Source of the DNA: Timonella corticicola
GTDB taxonomy: Bacteria > Actinomycetota > Actinomycetes > Actinomycetales > Cellulomonadaceae
NCBI RefSeq assembly: GCF_042683685.1
Contig: NZ_JBHUOP010000006.1
Location: 1-64,000 of the forward strand
Reading direction: 5' to 3'
DNA length: 64,000 nt
The notes under the pieces were generated by a model that was given only the letters and a program-made list of their open reading frames with translations, did not search any database and was not told the DNA's origin. Shown in pieces: positions 14,033 to 22,488 of the stretch; the first letter of the stretch is position 1; each line of letters starts with the position of its first letter. Made by a program: the position numbers and the translations under genes.

Positions 14033-15211
14033 CTACCCGAAGTTCTGGCCTTCACCGCGATAGGTGACCGACTCGTCGACAATGTGGGAACCATCGAGCA
14101 GGTAGGTGACGTTGAAGCGCTCCATCTGCTCACCGGCCTTGGCATGACGGAACCAGACCCGCTCCCCGATCTCGGGGCGTACGGTGCCGCGCATCATCCG
14201 CAATGCGGTCTGCACCTCGCCCACTCCTTCGGCGCCGATGAATCTGAACCCCGAATCCACGGACACGGGGCGCCGTGTTACGTGCGGCGGGCCGGATGCA
14301 ACGTAGCCGCCCGCGAAAGCCGTGAAGAACCCCGCACCGGGATGACGCACGACATCGAGTCCAAAGTATGCTGCGGGACGCAGACCGAGACCACGGTATC
14401 CGTCGAACAGTGCGGGCGCATAGAACCCAGAACCGGCTGTTACCTCAGTGACCTCCGTTGCGCGTTCATAGTCGCCGACTGAACCCGTGCCACCGGCGTT
14501 CACCACACGCAAATCGTCCACGCGCAACTCAAGTGCAGCCACGATCTCAGCTCTACGCTCTGCGAGTTCCACGCGTGAAATCTTCTTCATCGTGCGGACA
14601 GGCCACGAGTTGTCGGGCATCCCGGCAATCTGGGCATCGTAGAACATGGCCCCAACCACACGTACGTGCTCATACGAAGCCACGGCACCGAGCAGGGAAA
14701 CCGCGTCCTGCACGGTATGCACGGGTGAACGGCGAACGCCTAGGTGCAGCGGGATTCCCAGGTTCCGTCCGATCCGCAACGATGCATCCACGTCGAACGC
14801 CACCTGCACGGGAGACACCGGACGTGCGGCCGAGATCAGTTCCGCGTGTTCAACGCAGTCCACGATCAGCACGATCTCCGCGAGCGCCCGTTCATCCTGC
14901 GCCATGGAGGCCAACGCAGCCCGGTCAACGGTGGGGTATGCAACGAGAATGTCGGTATACCCGTGTCCGACGAGCCACAGGGCCTCACGCAACGAGTAGC
15001 ACATGAGCCCTTGATAACCGGGAGTCTCCAGAGCCCGGTCGATAAGGGTGCGGTTTCGCAGGGATTTTGTGGCAACGCGGATGGGCTTTCCGTGGGTCCG
15101 GGTTGCCATGTGTCGGGCGTTCGCATCAAATGCAGCAAGATCGACCACTGAGATCGGTGCCGGTAAGTGCGTTGTCGCTGCACTGAGGGTCTGCGAGAGG
15201 TGTGATGCCAT
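14033..15211 (-). CDS. PLP-dependent fold-type III enzyme (amino acid deaminase/aldolase, alanine-racemase-like)
   Basis: The product belongs to the alanine-racemase / D-threonine-aldolase barrel superfamily. From ATG 15211 it is 392 residues; a TTG 36 nt upstream is the only longer option. The PLP-binding lysine is Lys49 in RVATKS, and VVNAGGTGS matches the phosphate-binding glycine-rich loop. It lacks signs of a canonical alanine racemase C-terminus, so a D-amino-acid or hydroxy-amino-acid lyase/dehydratase activity is more likely. The gene is divergent from an FAD sugar-acid oxidase; this pair is, as I recall, a recurring neighbour set in actinobacteria. Substrate is unknown. Confidence 0.75.
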   Translation of the reverse strand: MASHLSQTLSAATTHLPAPISVVDLAAFDANARHMATRTHGKPIRVATKSLRNRTLIDRALETPGYQGLMCYSLREALWLVGHGYTDILVAYPTVDRAALASMAQDERALAEIVLIVDCVEHAELISAARPVSPVQVAFDVDASLRIGRNLGIPLHLGVRRSPVHTVQDAVSLLGAVASYEHVRVVGAMFYDAQIAGMPDNSWPVRTMKKISRVELAERRAEIVAALELRVDDLRVVNAGGTGSVGDYERATEVTEVTAGSGFYAPALFDGYRGLGLRPAAYFGLDVVRHPGAGFFTAFAGGYVASGPPHVTRRPVSVDSGFRFIGAEGVGEVQTALRMMRGTVRPEIGERVWFRHAKAGEQMERFNVTYLLDGSHIVDESVTYRGEGQNFG

Positions 15212-15307
15212 ATCGTTAACGGTTGCACGACCGCGGGTGAAACGCAAGACAAGAACTGCCGCGGAGGCACACCACGGCCAGCGGTTTTGGCACTAGACTC
15301 ATCAGGT

Positions 15308-16723
15308 ATGGGAAGCTTCCGATTCCGCAGCGCTGCAGAACCCTCACACCCGCGTGCGCGCGACGACCGTTGGACTAACTCGTGGACTAATTGGGCGGGC
15401 AATGTGACCAGCCGTCCGCGCGCTACGGAGACTCCCCCGGACCCTATGGCGTTGACGCGGATCGTTGATCGGGCGGTTGCCTCCGGGGACACGATTCGAG
15501 TGGTGGGGGCGGGGCATTCGTTCACGCCAGCCGCCGCGACGAACGGTGTTCAGGTGAGCTTGGATCGGCTCGATGAGTTGGAGATAATCGCCCCGATCCC
15601 AGGCACCGATGGCGAATGCCTCGTGACGGTTGGCGCGGGGATCCGACTGCACGCACTCAATGAGTTGTTGGCTGAGCATGGTCTTGCAATGCCCAATCTG
15701 GGGGATATCGACCAGCAGTCGCTCGCCGGCGCACTGTCCACGGGTACCCACGGTACGGGAGCCGCACTGCCCGGTCTGGCGGCGCAGGTGCACGGTATGC
15801 GCATCCTGCTGGCAAGCGGCAGCGTTATCGAGGTGTCCCAGGACCAACACCCGGAGGTTTTTCAGGCGGCCCGCGTGAGTGTGGGTGCGCTCGGGATTCT
15901 CCTTGCGGTGACGATCCGCTGTGTCCCCGCGTTCCTGCTGCGGGCTCGCGAGACCACAATGCAGTTCGACGAGGTCATGGAGGGCCTCGACGAGTTCGCG
16001 GACACCAATGATCACTTCGAGTTCTTCTGGTTCCCCGGCACGCAGGGAACGCTCACCAAGTTCAACAACCGAGTTCCGGAAGGAACTCCCACCACGGTGG
16101 ATTCCTTGAACACCGCGGCCGCCGCCGCTTATTCGGCTCGTTCCTGGCTGGACGATGAACTGCTCTCGAATGGGCTGTTCCAGTTCACCAACTCCCTGTC
16201 GGCTCGTGTACCTCAACTCACCGGTCCACTCAATGTTGTCGCATCCAAGGCGCTGTCCCCTCGCGAGTATGTTGCTCCGTCGCATGAGGTGTTCGTGTCT
16301 CCACGGCGCGTCCGCTTCATCGAAATGGAGTACGCGGTTCCGAGGGCTGCACTCAGCGATGTACTCCAGGAACTCACCACGGTGGCCAACCGCCGCGATC
16401 TGGCCATCCAGTTTCCGGTTGAGGTGCGCTTCGCTGCGGCTGACGATGTGTGGCTCTCCACGGCCCACGAACGCGACAGTGCGTACATCGCCGTGCACCA
16501 GTATCAACACAGCCCATACCGCGAATACTTCGATGCGGCTGAGGCGATCTTCCGTGCGGCCGGGGGCCGCCCGCACTGGGGCAAGATGCACTCACTGACG
16601 CGCACGGAACTGACCGATCTCTATCCACGGTTCGAGGCGTTCTGCACGATCCGTGAGAAGCTCGACCCACGCGGCCTGTTCGCTAACTTCTACACCAACC
16701 AGGTGTTCGGCAAACTCACCTGA
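15308..16723 (+). CDS. FAD-linked oxidase, D-arabinono-1,4-lactone / L-gulonolactone oxidase family
   Basis: Predicted cytosolic or membrane-associated flavoenzyme oxidising an aldonolactone or alditol. The 471-residue protein starts at ATG 15308. The PCMH-type FAD domain carries GAGHSFT (His70, the usual covalent FAD attachment site) and GTHGTG; the C-terminal ALO domain has HWGKMH and ends DPRGLFANFYTNQVFG, both family hallmarks. A TAGACT box 8 nt before the ATG suggests a near-leaderless transcript. It is divergent from the PLP enzyme and 33 nt upstream of a TetR regulator that may control both. Confidence 0.88.
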   Translation: MGSFRFRSAAEPSHPRARDDRWTNSWTNWAGNVTSRPRATETPPDPMALTRIVDRAVASGDTIRVVGAGHSFTPAAATNGVQVSLDRLDELEIIAPIPGTDGECLVTVGAGIRLHALNELLAEHGLAMPNLGDIDQQSLAGALSTGTHGTGAALPGLAAQVHGMRILLASGSVIEVSQDQHPEVFQAARVSVGALGILLAVTIRCVPAFLLRARETTMQFDEVMEGLDEFADTNDHFEFFWFPGTQGTLTKFNNRVPEGTPTTVDSLNTAAAAAYSARSWLDDELLSNGLFQFTNSLSARVPQLTGPLNVVASKALSPREYVAPSHEVFVSPRRVRFIEMEYAVPRAALSDVLQELTTVANRRDLAIQFPVEVRFAAADDVWLSTAHERDSAYIAVHQYQHSPYREYFDAAEAIFRAAGGRPHWGKMHSLTRTELTDLYPRFEAFCTIREKLDPRGLFANFYTNQVFGKLT

Positions 16724-16756
16724 GTCGCCTACACCACCGCCACGAAAGCACCACCC

Positions 16757-17317
16757 ATGCCACGAGTCGGGCTCACCCGCGAGAAACTCATCGCCACGGC
16801 AACAGCGATCGCCGATGAACACGGCCTCGCTGCCGTGACCATGCATGCCCTCGCACGGCAATACGGGGTGGCGGCTCCCAGCATGTACAAACATGTGCGT
16901 AATCTCGAGGACCTGCACAGCGCCATCGCGGCGGAAGGCTTAGTCCTGTTCGAACGGTCGCTGCGTGCCTCGGACGGTTCGGTGACAGGGCTTGCCCGCG
17001 CGTATCGCGCATTCGCGAGCAATCACCCCGGCCTGTACGACGCGTCGCAAAGCCCTGCACTCACCGCGCAGGGTCAGGGCCAAGAAATTTCCCGACGAGT
17101 CGTCTCGTTGATCGCGTCGGTCCTGCCCGAGAATTTGAGTCCCGACGATACGGTCGATTCAGTCCGCATCATCCGTTCCGCTCTGCACGGGTTTGTCACG
17201 CTTGAGCGTGACGGAGGTTTTGGACAGCCCGCAAGCGCGAACCGGACGTTTGAGGAACTATGCACGGTGCTCACCATGATCGTCTCCCTGCGGGCAGTCA
17301 CTACGAAGCAGGGATGA
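16757..17317 (+). CDS. TetR/AcrR-family regulator
   Basis: The 186-residue product has an N-terminal TetR helix-turn-helix (about residues 8-52, including LARQYGVAAPSMYKHV) and a C-terminal ligand domain resembling the WHG-type domain. It follows the FAD oxidase by 33 nt and is probably co-transcribed, making the oxidase and its divergent PLP neighbour likely targets. Its last 17 nt overlap the 3' end of ispF on the opposite strand, which marks the junction between accessory and conserved DNA. Confidence 0.88.
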   Translation: MPRVGLTREKLIATATAIADEHGLAAVTMHALARQYGVAAPSMYKHVRNLEDLHSAIAAEGLVLFERSLRASDGSVTGLARAYRAFASNHPGLYDASQSPALTAQGQGQEISRRVVSLIASVLPENLSPDDTVDSVRIIRSALHGFVTLERDGGFGQPASANRTFEELCTVLTMIVSLRAVTTKQG

Positions 17318-17786
17318 CGAGGGCCGTCGCTATCGCGGCGAGTCCCTCACCTCGACCGGTAAATCCAAGGGCATCCGTCGTCGTTGCCGAGATACGTACC
17401 GTGGCTCCGGCCGCCCGCGACATGCGTTCCTGCATGAGGTCACGGTGCGGGCCGACCTTGGGCCGGTTACCGACCACCTGAACCGCAACGTTCCCGATCT
17501 CAAAACCGGCAGCACGGACTCGACGCGCCGCCTCGGCAAGAAGAACCGACCCGGCGGCTCCAGCCCACTCAGGTTCGCTCGTGCCGAAATTCGAGCCCAA
17601 GTCCCCCAAGCCAGCAGCAGAGAACAGGGCATCCGCGGCAGCATGGGCAATCACATCGGCATCCGAGTGCCCCTCAAGCGGACGTTCACCGGGGAAGAGC
17701 ACTCCCCCAAGCCACATCTCGCGTGTTGACCCCTCCTCGGCAAAAGCATGTACATCCGAGCCGATCCCTACCAGTGGCAACTTCAC
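17301..17786 (-). CDS. ispF: 2-C-methyl-D-erythritol 2,4-cyclodiphosphate synthase
   Basis: MEP-pathway enzyme forming the cyclic diphosphate intermediate of isoprenoid synthesis. The 161-residue length is typical. Zinc ligands are visible in GSDVHAF and in LEGHSDADV; the conserved TTTDALGFTGRGEGLAA block closes the active site. The ATG at 17786 overlaps the ispD stop as ATGA. In other actinobacteria cysS follows directly; here it lies about 14.5 kb away. Confidence 0.96.
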   Translation of the reverse strand: MKLPLVGIGSDVHAFAEEGSTREMWLGGVLFPGERPLEGHSDADVIAHAAADALFSAAGLGDLGSNFGTSEPEWAGAAGSVLLAEAARRVRAAGFEIGNVAVQVVGNRPKVGPHRDLMQERMSRAAGATVRISATTTDALGFTGRGEGLAAIATALVIPAS

Positions 17787-18619
17787 TGTTCATCCTCCTG
17801 CAAGCTCTTGTATGGTGAGCCGGTGTGTGCTGAGCATAGCGTCTGTGCGTAGAGCACCCGCGCAACGGTCAGATCAGTGGGAGTGGTGATCTTCAACGCC
17901 AACTCATCTCCCACGACACAGTCCACCTCGTGACCGGCCCACTGGGCGATCGTCGAATCATCAGTCGCAGCCGTCGTCTCATCCAGGCCGCGATCGGCAA
18001 GGTCAACATGCGCCTGCCACAACACCCGCCACGGGAACCCCTGGGGAGTCTGCACACTACGCATTGCTGATCGATCCGCGGACCCCACGATCCGCTCGCG
18101 GCCCGACTCATCGCGTTCAGCGCCCACGTCCACCAGCTTCAGCGTGTCCGACACCGGAAGCGCAGGAATCACGGCGGCGCTACCCGCGATGACAGCCGCA
18201 ACAACCCGGTCCATCATCGCCGAACCAGCCATCGCCCGTGCAGCATCATGGACCAAGACAACATCTTCTGGTTCGCTTCCGAACCCCTGCGCAGCCAAAG
18301 CCTTCAAACCGGCGAACACAGAAGCCTGCCTGGTATCCGCACCAGGTACGATCCCTACCGGAATCCCTAGTTCCACCTGCGCAGTCCGTGCGGTAAAGAC
18401 TTCCACCTGATCTGCGGGGGCCGTCACCACAACATGCGTCACCCCAGCAATGCCGGCGACCTGACGCAGGGCGACAACGAAAAGTGAGGAATCGTCGCCA
18501 ATCAGCCCATCCGCAGACAGCGGAACGAGCGCCTTCGGCGCGCCATAGCCAAGCCGCGAACCCGAACCAGCGGCGGTGATCACGACACCAACCCGTGCGG
18601 TAGAAACCAAACTAGTCAC
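17783..18619 (-). CDS. ispD: 2-C-methyl-D-erythritol 4-phosphate cytidylyltransferase
   Basis: MEP-pathway enzyme that couples CTP to methylerythritol phosphate. The nucleotide-binding motif ITAAGSGSRLGYGAPKAL is at residues 14-31, with VLVHDAARAM and TPQGFPW downstream. At 278 residues it is slightly longer than usual owing to a C-terminal tail of about 20 residues. Start is GTG 18619. It is coupled to ispF by a 4-nt overlap. The usual upstream neighbour carD lies beyond a 5.7-kb insertion. Confidence 0.95.
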   Translation of the reverse strand: MTSLVSTARVGVVITAAGSGSRLGYGAPKALVPLSADGLIGDDSSLFVVALRQVAGIAGVTHVVVTAPADQVEVFTARTAQVELGIPVGIVPGADTRQASVFAGLKALAAQGFGSEPEDVVLVHDAARAMAGSAMMDRVVAAVIAGSAAVIPALPVSDTLKLVDVGAERDESGRERIVGSADRSAMRSVQTPQGFPWRVLWQAHVDLADRGLDETTAATDDSTIAQWAGHEVDCVVGDELALKITTPTDLTVARVLYAQTLCSAHTGSPYKSLQEDEQ

Positions 18620-18654
18620 AAGCCAAGCCTACTTGCACGTTCACACCACAACGA

Positions 18655-18686
18655 AGACGGCGGTGTGGAGGACCACACCGCCGTCT
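18655..18686 (-). terminator. Terminator after the GH53 gene
   Basis: A 14-bp GC-rich stem (18655-18668 with 18673-18686) with a 4-nt loop is followed on the minus strand by TTCGTTGTGG. It isolates ispDF from transcription of the secreted enzyme. A second small stem CTCGCGG/CCGCGAG lies near 18732-18749. Confidence 0.6.
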
Positions 18687-18800
18687 CACCGTAGCTGATC
18701 ACCAACGCGCATCAGCGTGATCGCAACTACCTCCTCGCGGCTAACCGCGAGCCCCTTCCACGCGTGAGCGAATCGCGTAGAGCGTTTTCATGCCCAACAG

Positions 18801-21800
18801 CTACCTGCGTACCGTGAGTTTTCCGACGCGGGTCACCTTGGACTTCACCACAGCCTTGCCCGTAACCTTATTAGGCGTGAACAAGACCGTAACCTTCTGA
18901 TTCTTGGCCACCTTCAAGGACTTCCCCCTCACAGTGACCGTGACCTTCCCATTGTGAGTCGCCTTCAGCGTTGCCTTCACCGACTTCTTCCCAACCTTCA
19001 CCGTGACAGTTCCCGCTGGCTTAGACACCCCGGCAGCCTTGACCCGCACGGTGATCTTGGTGCTCTTGGACTTCTGGATCGAGGACTTCGAGATCCTCGC
19101 GCTCACAGTGGCAGTGGACTTGGCAACCTTCTTACTTGGTGACGATGTCACCTTCACCAACGCATAGCCAGCCTTGGTCGCAGTGACCTGAACCGAGAGT
19201 TTCTTACCCACCTGGTTGGCTGTTACCGTGTACGACTTCTTGGTGGCACCCTTGATCGCCTTGCCATTGGAAAGCCACTGATACTTGTATTTGACCCCCG
19301 AGACCGACCACTTACCCGGATTCACGGTCATCGTTGAACCAACCCGTGCGATACCCGACAGCCTCGGCTTTACGGTGTTCTTGAACTGTTTGACAACCGG
19401 TTTATCGGTACCACCCGCGTTATCCCCACCAGTGTTGTTCCCCCCAGTGTTACCACCAGGCTGACCGCCAGTGTTGCCACCCGTATTACCACCGGTGCCA
19501 CCACCAGCATTGTCCGTGGGCTCGTCCGTCGGGTCCTCCGTGGGCTCCTCGGTTGGATCATTGTCCGTACGTTCAAGCACGAAGTAATCAACGGTTCCCC
19601 ACGCTCCCGCAGTCAGCGCGAAGCGTGCACCGACAGTGAGCGTTCCACCCTCCTCAACCGTAATGTCATCGATTGTGGTTTTCCGCCATTCTCGCCAACC
19701 CTCAAGTGGGATGGTCGCGGTGAGTTCGACGCTCTCGTCTGCTGAACCACGGGCGAAGAGTTCACGGGTATCCTGATCCGGGCTATCGCCGCCTTGCGAA
19801 TAGACGCTCAGGCTGTACGTTCCAGTGTCAAGGCCCGACACAGTCTGCGAGACGCTGAACTCGGAACCTGACTCGGTAAAGAGCGAGAGCGCGAAGACAC
19901 CGTTGTCAATGTCCTTCTTTGGTTCTTCCCACTTGACGTCATAACCCGAACCGGTGAAGGTCCATCCGTCCTCCCAGTCCTCGAAGGAAGGGTTCACCAG
20001 CAGGTTCTGGCGCTGATAGTAGATGTGCGCCGTGAACTCAATCCCGTTCGTTGACGTTCCCTTGACCACGACCAACCCTGGCGCGTAGAGGGCGTTGAAG
20101 GACTCCCACTGCACATCAGTCTGCTTGACCGAGTCGTCATCGTATTCAACGGCAAGCTGCGCGGGCAGAACGGGTATCTCACCCAGCAGAGACGTGGTCA
20201 CGTGGGTTTGCGGGGTTCGTGGTTGCGCCTCTGGTTCCTCGGGAACCTCAGAGCCTTCGTCCACTGACGTTTGGATGAGGGTGAACTCATCGATTGCGCC
20301 CCACGACTGCGCCGTTGCGGTGAACGTCGCACCGATGTCCAGGATGCCGTCCGCGCCAACCTTGATGTTCTCAATCGTTGGGGTTTGCCACACCTGCCAT
20401 CCGGCAAGGTTGATGTCCTGTTTGTACTCAGTGACCTGGGTCGCATGAGCATCGCCAGGATCACCGGGAACTGCAAAAAGGATTCCTGCGTCGCTGCTGC
20501 CCTTGAACTCACCATGTGCCACTGCACGTAGCGTGTAGGTTCCTGCCTGCAGACCTGTCACCTGCTGTTGCACCGTGAACTCAAGATCGGAGGCGGACCA
20601 GAAATGCGTTGCCTTTGCCCCATGGCTGGCGTCGCCAGTGTCCTTGATCTCGGCACCCGTACCCGTGAGAGTCCACGAATCGCCACCGTTTTCAAAGCTG
20701 TAATTCTTGACATAGTTCCTGCTTGCAACGGTGATCTTGGCCGTAACGACAAAACCATTCTCAGTCACTCCATCGACGGTGATGACCCCCGCGGTGGTTG
20801 GGGTGTCGAACTCATCCCAGGTCACAGTCTCCACGTTCACGCTGCGGTCGTTGTACCTGACCGTCACGGTTGCCGGGAGGGTTGCAGTCTGTCCAGCGTT
20901 GATCTGAACGTTCACTGGTTCAAAACCTGTTGCCTGGAGTGGTGCGGACGCGCCGGTATGCACGTACTTAAACACGTTCAGCGATTCCAGTGCGGTGCCA
21001 TCTGGGGCAAAGAGTGCCTGGTTGTCCACTGCGGAACCGCCATACCACCTGCCTGCGTCGTGTGAGTCGTATTCCCCGGCGTACGAGGATGCCCATCCTG
21101 ACCCGTGGGTCTCCCACAGCGTCTTGTTGTTCTCAAGCTCGGATGCTGGTCCTACCGGTAGCCAGGCGGGCTCCCAGTAGAAGACGCCGATACCTGCTTC
21201 TCCGACACCGTGAACGGCTTCGATGACGTCACTCACGGAGTCCGCTTGGCCCTGCTCGCTAAATGCATACCCCGGGTTGGACGCGGTTCCCTCACGGATC
21301 GTGTTGGCGTGTCCGTCGAAGTCTTCAAGCGTGTACGCCCAAGAGGTCTCTGCGACCATGACCTTCTTGCCGTACGTATCGGCGATAGCCTTGAGCTGCG
21401 TCGTGAGGTTCTGGAGCGTGCCATGCCAGAACGAGTAGTAGGAGCTGGCAAACACGTCGTAGTCGACGTTGTTGTCGTCCATTGCCTTGGCCAGGCTCGC
21501 GTAGCGTCCGCTGGTCTCTGGGTTGGTGAAGTGGAGTGCGACGAGCGCGTCTGGCAGGACTTCGCGTACCGCGCTGCTTCCCGCGCTGAAGATCTTGGCG
21601 GCATTGACCATACCGCTCTCACCGGCGACACCGTTGTTGGTTTCGTTGCCGACCTGCACCATGCCGATGTCGACGCCTGTGTCTTTGAGTGCCTCAAGGG
21701 AGTCTCGCGTGAACTCGTAGGTTGCGGTTTCCTTCTCCGCCAAGGTCATGTCTGCCCAGGCTTTTGGTGCCTGCTGCTTGCCAGGATCGGCCCAAAAGTC

Positions 21801-22220
21801 TGAGTAGTGGAAGTCCACGAAGAGTTTCAGGTCAGCGTCTTTGGCACGTTCGGCGATTTCCACTGCGGTGGCGAGGTCGTTGTTTCCTCCCCCATATCCA
21901 TTGCCCTCACTGTCCCAGGGGTCGTTCCAGATACGAACGCGGATGTAGTTCACGCCAGATTCCCTCAGGGTGTGGAAGATATCTGCCTCTTCCCCATCCC
22001 AGTCGCGGAACTTCACACCACTGGCCTCGAGCGACAGGACACTTGAAATGTCGACACCCTTCATGAAATCCTCGGGCAGGCCTTCGATCTTATTGACGTG
22101 AATTGTCGACTCCACGGGTGCGTCCCCTGCGGCTTGAGCGGCGGATCCGAATGCTGGTGTCAGCCCCAGAGTGAGTGCTATGCCCAGAGCTATCGCTTTG
22201 GGGCTACGGCCAATCCTCAT
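18801..22220 (-). CDS. Secreted modular GH53 endo-beta-1,4-galactanase
   Basis: Extracellular enzyme predicted to cut beta-1,4-galactan side chains of plant pectin (arabinogalactan type I). The 1139-residue protein starts at ATG 22220 behind a strong AAGGAGGG; the signal peptide ends near residue 31. The GH53 barrel spans about 45-420, with acid/base Glu193 in VGNETNNG and nucleophile Glu291 in MVAETSW. Downstream are a Big_4-like Ig domain, two similar carbohydrate-binding-like modules each opening with N-x-SFE, a second Ig insert, an acidic TEEPTEDP/Gly-Asn linker, a KPRLSGIARVG Ig repeat and a basic Big_3_5-like C-terminal domain. No LPXTG is present; the Lys-rich C-terminus may bind wall polymers. 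It is monocistronic between two terminators. Confidence 0.9.
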   Translation of the reverse strand: MRIGRSPKAIALGIALTLGLTPAFGSAAQAAGDAPVESTIHVNKIEGLPEDFMKGVDISSVLSLEASGVKFRDWDGEEADIFHTLRESGVNYIRVRIWNDPWDSEGNGYGGGNNDLATAVEIAERAKDADLKLFVDFHYSDFWADPGKQQAPKAWADMTLAEKETATYEFTRDSLEALKDTGVDIGMVQVGNETNNGVAGESGMVNAAKIFSAGSSAVREVLPDALVALHFTNPETSGRYASLAKAMDDNNVDYDVFASSYYSFWHGTLQNLTTQLKAIADTYGKKVMVAETSWAYTLEDFDGHANTIREGTASNPGYAFSEQGQADSVSDVIEAVHGVGEAGIGVFYWEPAWLPVGPASELENNKTLWETHGSGWASSYAGEYDSHDAGRWYGGSAVDNQALFAPDGTALESLNVFKYVHTGASAPLQATGFEPVNVQINAGQTATLPATVTVRYNDRSVNVETVTWDEFDTPTTAGVITVDGVTENGFVVTAKITVASRNYVKNYSFENGGDSWTLTGTGAEIKDTGDASHGAKATHFWSASDLEFTVQQQVTGLQAGTYTLRAVAHGEFKGSSDAGILFAVPGDPGDAHATQVTEYKQDINLAGWQVWQTPTIENIKVGADGILDIGATFTATAQSWGAIDEFTLIQTSVDEGSEVPEEPEAQPRTPQTHVTTSLLGEIPVLPAQLAVEYDDDSVKQTDVQWESFNALYAPGLVVVKGTSTNGIEFTAHIYYQRQNLLVNPSFEDWEDGWTFTGSGYDVKWEEPKKDIDNGVFALSLFTESGSEFSVSQTVSGLDTGTYSLSVYSQGGDSPDQDTRELFARGSADESVELTATIPLEGWREWRKTTIDDITVEEGGTLTVGARFALTAGAWGTVDYFVLERTDNDPTEEPTEDPTDEPTDNAGGGTGGNTGGNTGGQPGGNTGGNNTGGDNAGGTDKPVVKQFKNTVKPRLSGIARVGSTMTVNPGKWSVSGVKYKYQWLSNGKAIKGATKKSYTVTANQVGKKLSVQVTATKAGYALVKVTSSPSKKVAKSTATVSARISKSSIQKSKSTKITVRVKAAGVSKPAGTVTVKVGKKSVKATLKATHNGKVTVTVRGKSLKVAKNQKVTVLFTPNKVTGKAVVKSKVTRVGKLTVRR

Positions 22221-22275
22221 GTTCCCTCCTTGAGCCCGGCTTCTTCGCGCGGGCATAGAATCTGGAATGAACTGT

Positions 22276-22372
22276 AATCGGTCACAGGTTTCGGATCAAG
22301 GAGTTTGCCGATTTGTTACGGAAACTGAGGTGATATTTCAGTTTTAACTGAGTCATACGCCTGTGACCGATT
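22276..22372. promoter_or_regulatory. Long-range inverted repeat upstream of the GH53 gene
   Basis: A perfect 13-bp inverted repeat AATCGGTCACAGG (22276-22288) pairs with 22360-22372 across 71 nt. Inside is a further AAACTGA/TCAGTTT dyad (22322-22328 with 22338-22344). The segment is AT-rich and lies 55-150 nt before the start codon, so it may be a two-site operator or a leader RNA fold for the galactanase. Confidence 0.45.
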
Positions 22373-22422
22373 TTAGATTTATCGGCAGCGCACTTCCCGT
22401 GACTCAGTCATAGACGACGAAA

Positions 22423-22473
22423 GCCCGGGTGGTGGCCGAGAAATCTGTTCCATTCCTCGGCCACCACCCGGGC
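22423..22473 (-). terminator. Terminator after the Ig-repeat protein gene
   Basis: An 18-bp perfect GC-rich stem (22423-22440 with 22456-22473) with a 15-nt loop lies 16 nt past the stop codon, with TTTCGTCGT following on the minus strand. Confidence 0.7.
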
Positions 22474-22488
22474 CTATCACCAGGAGCG

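Noticed and set aside
15344..16591. A 415-codon minus-strand frame opposite the FAD oxidase
   Set aside because: The plus-strand frame has clear ALO-family motifs; the antisense frame has none.
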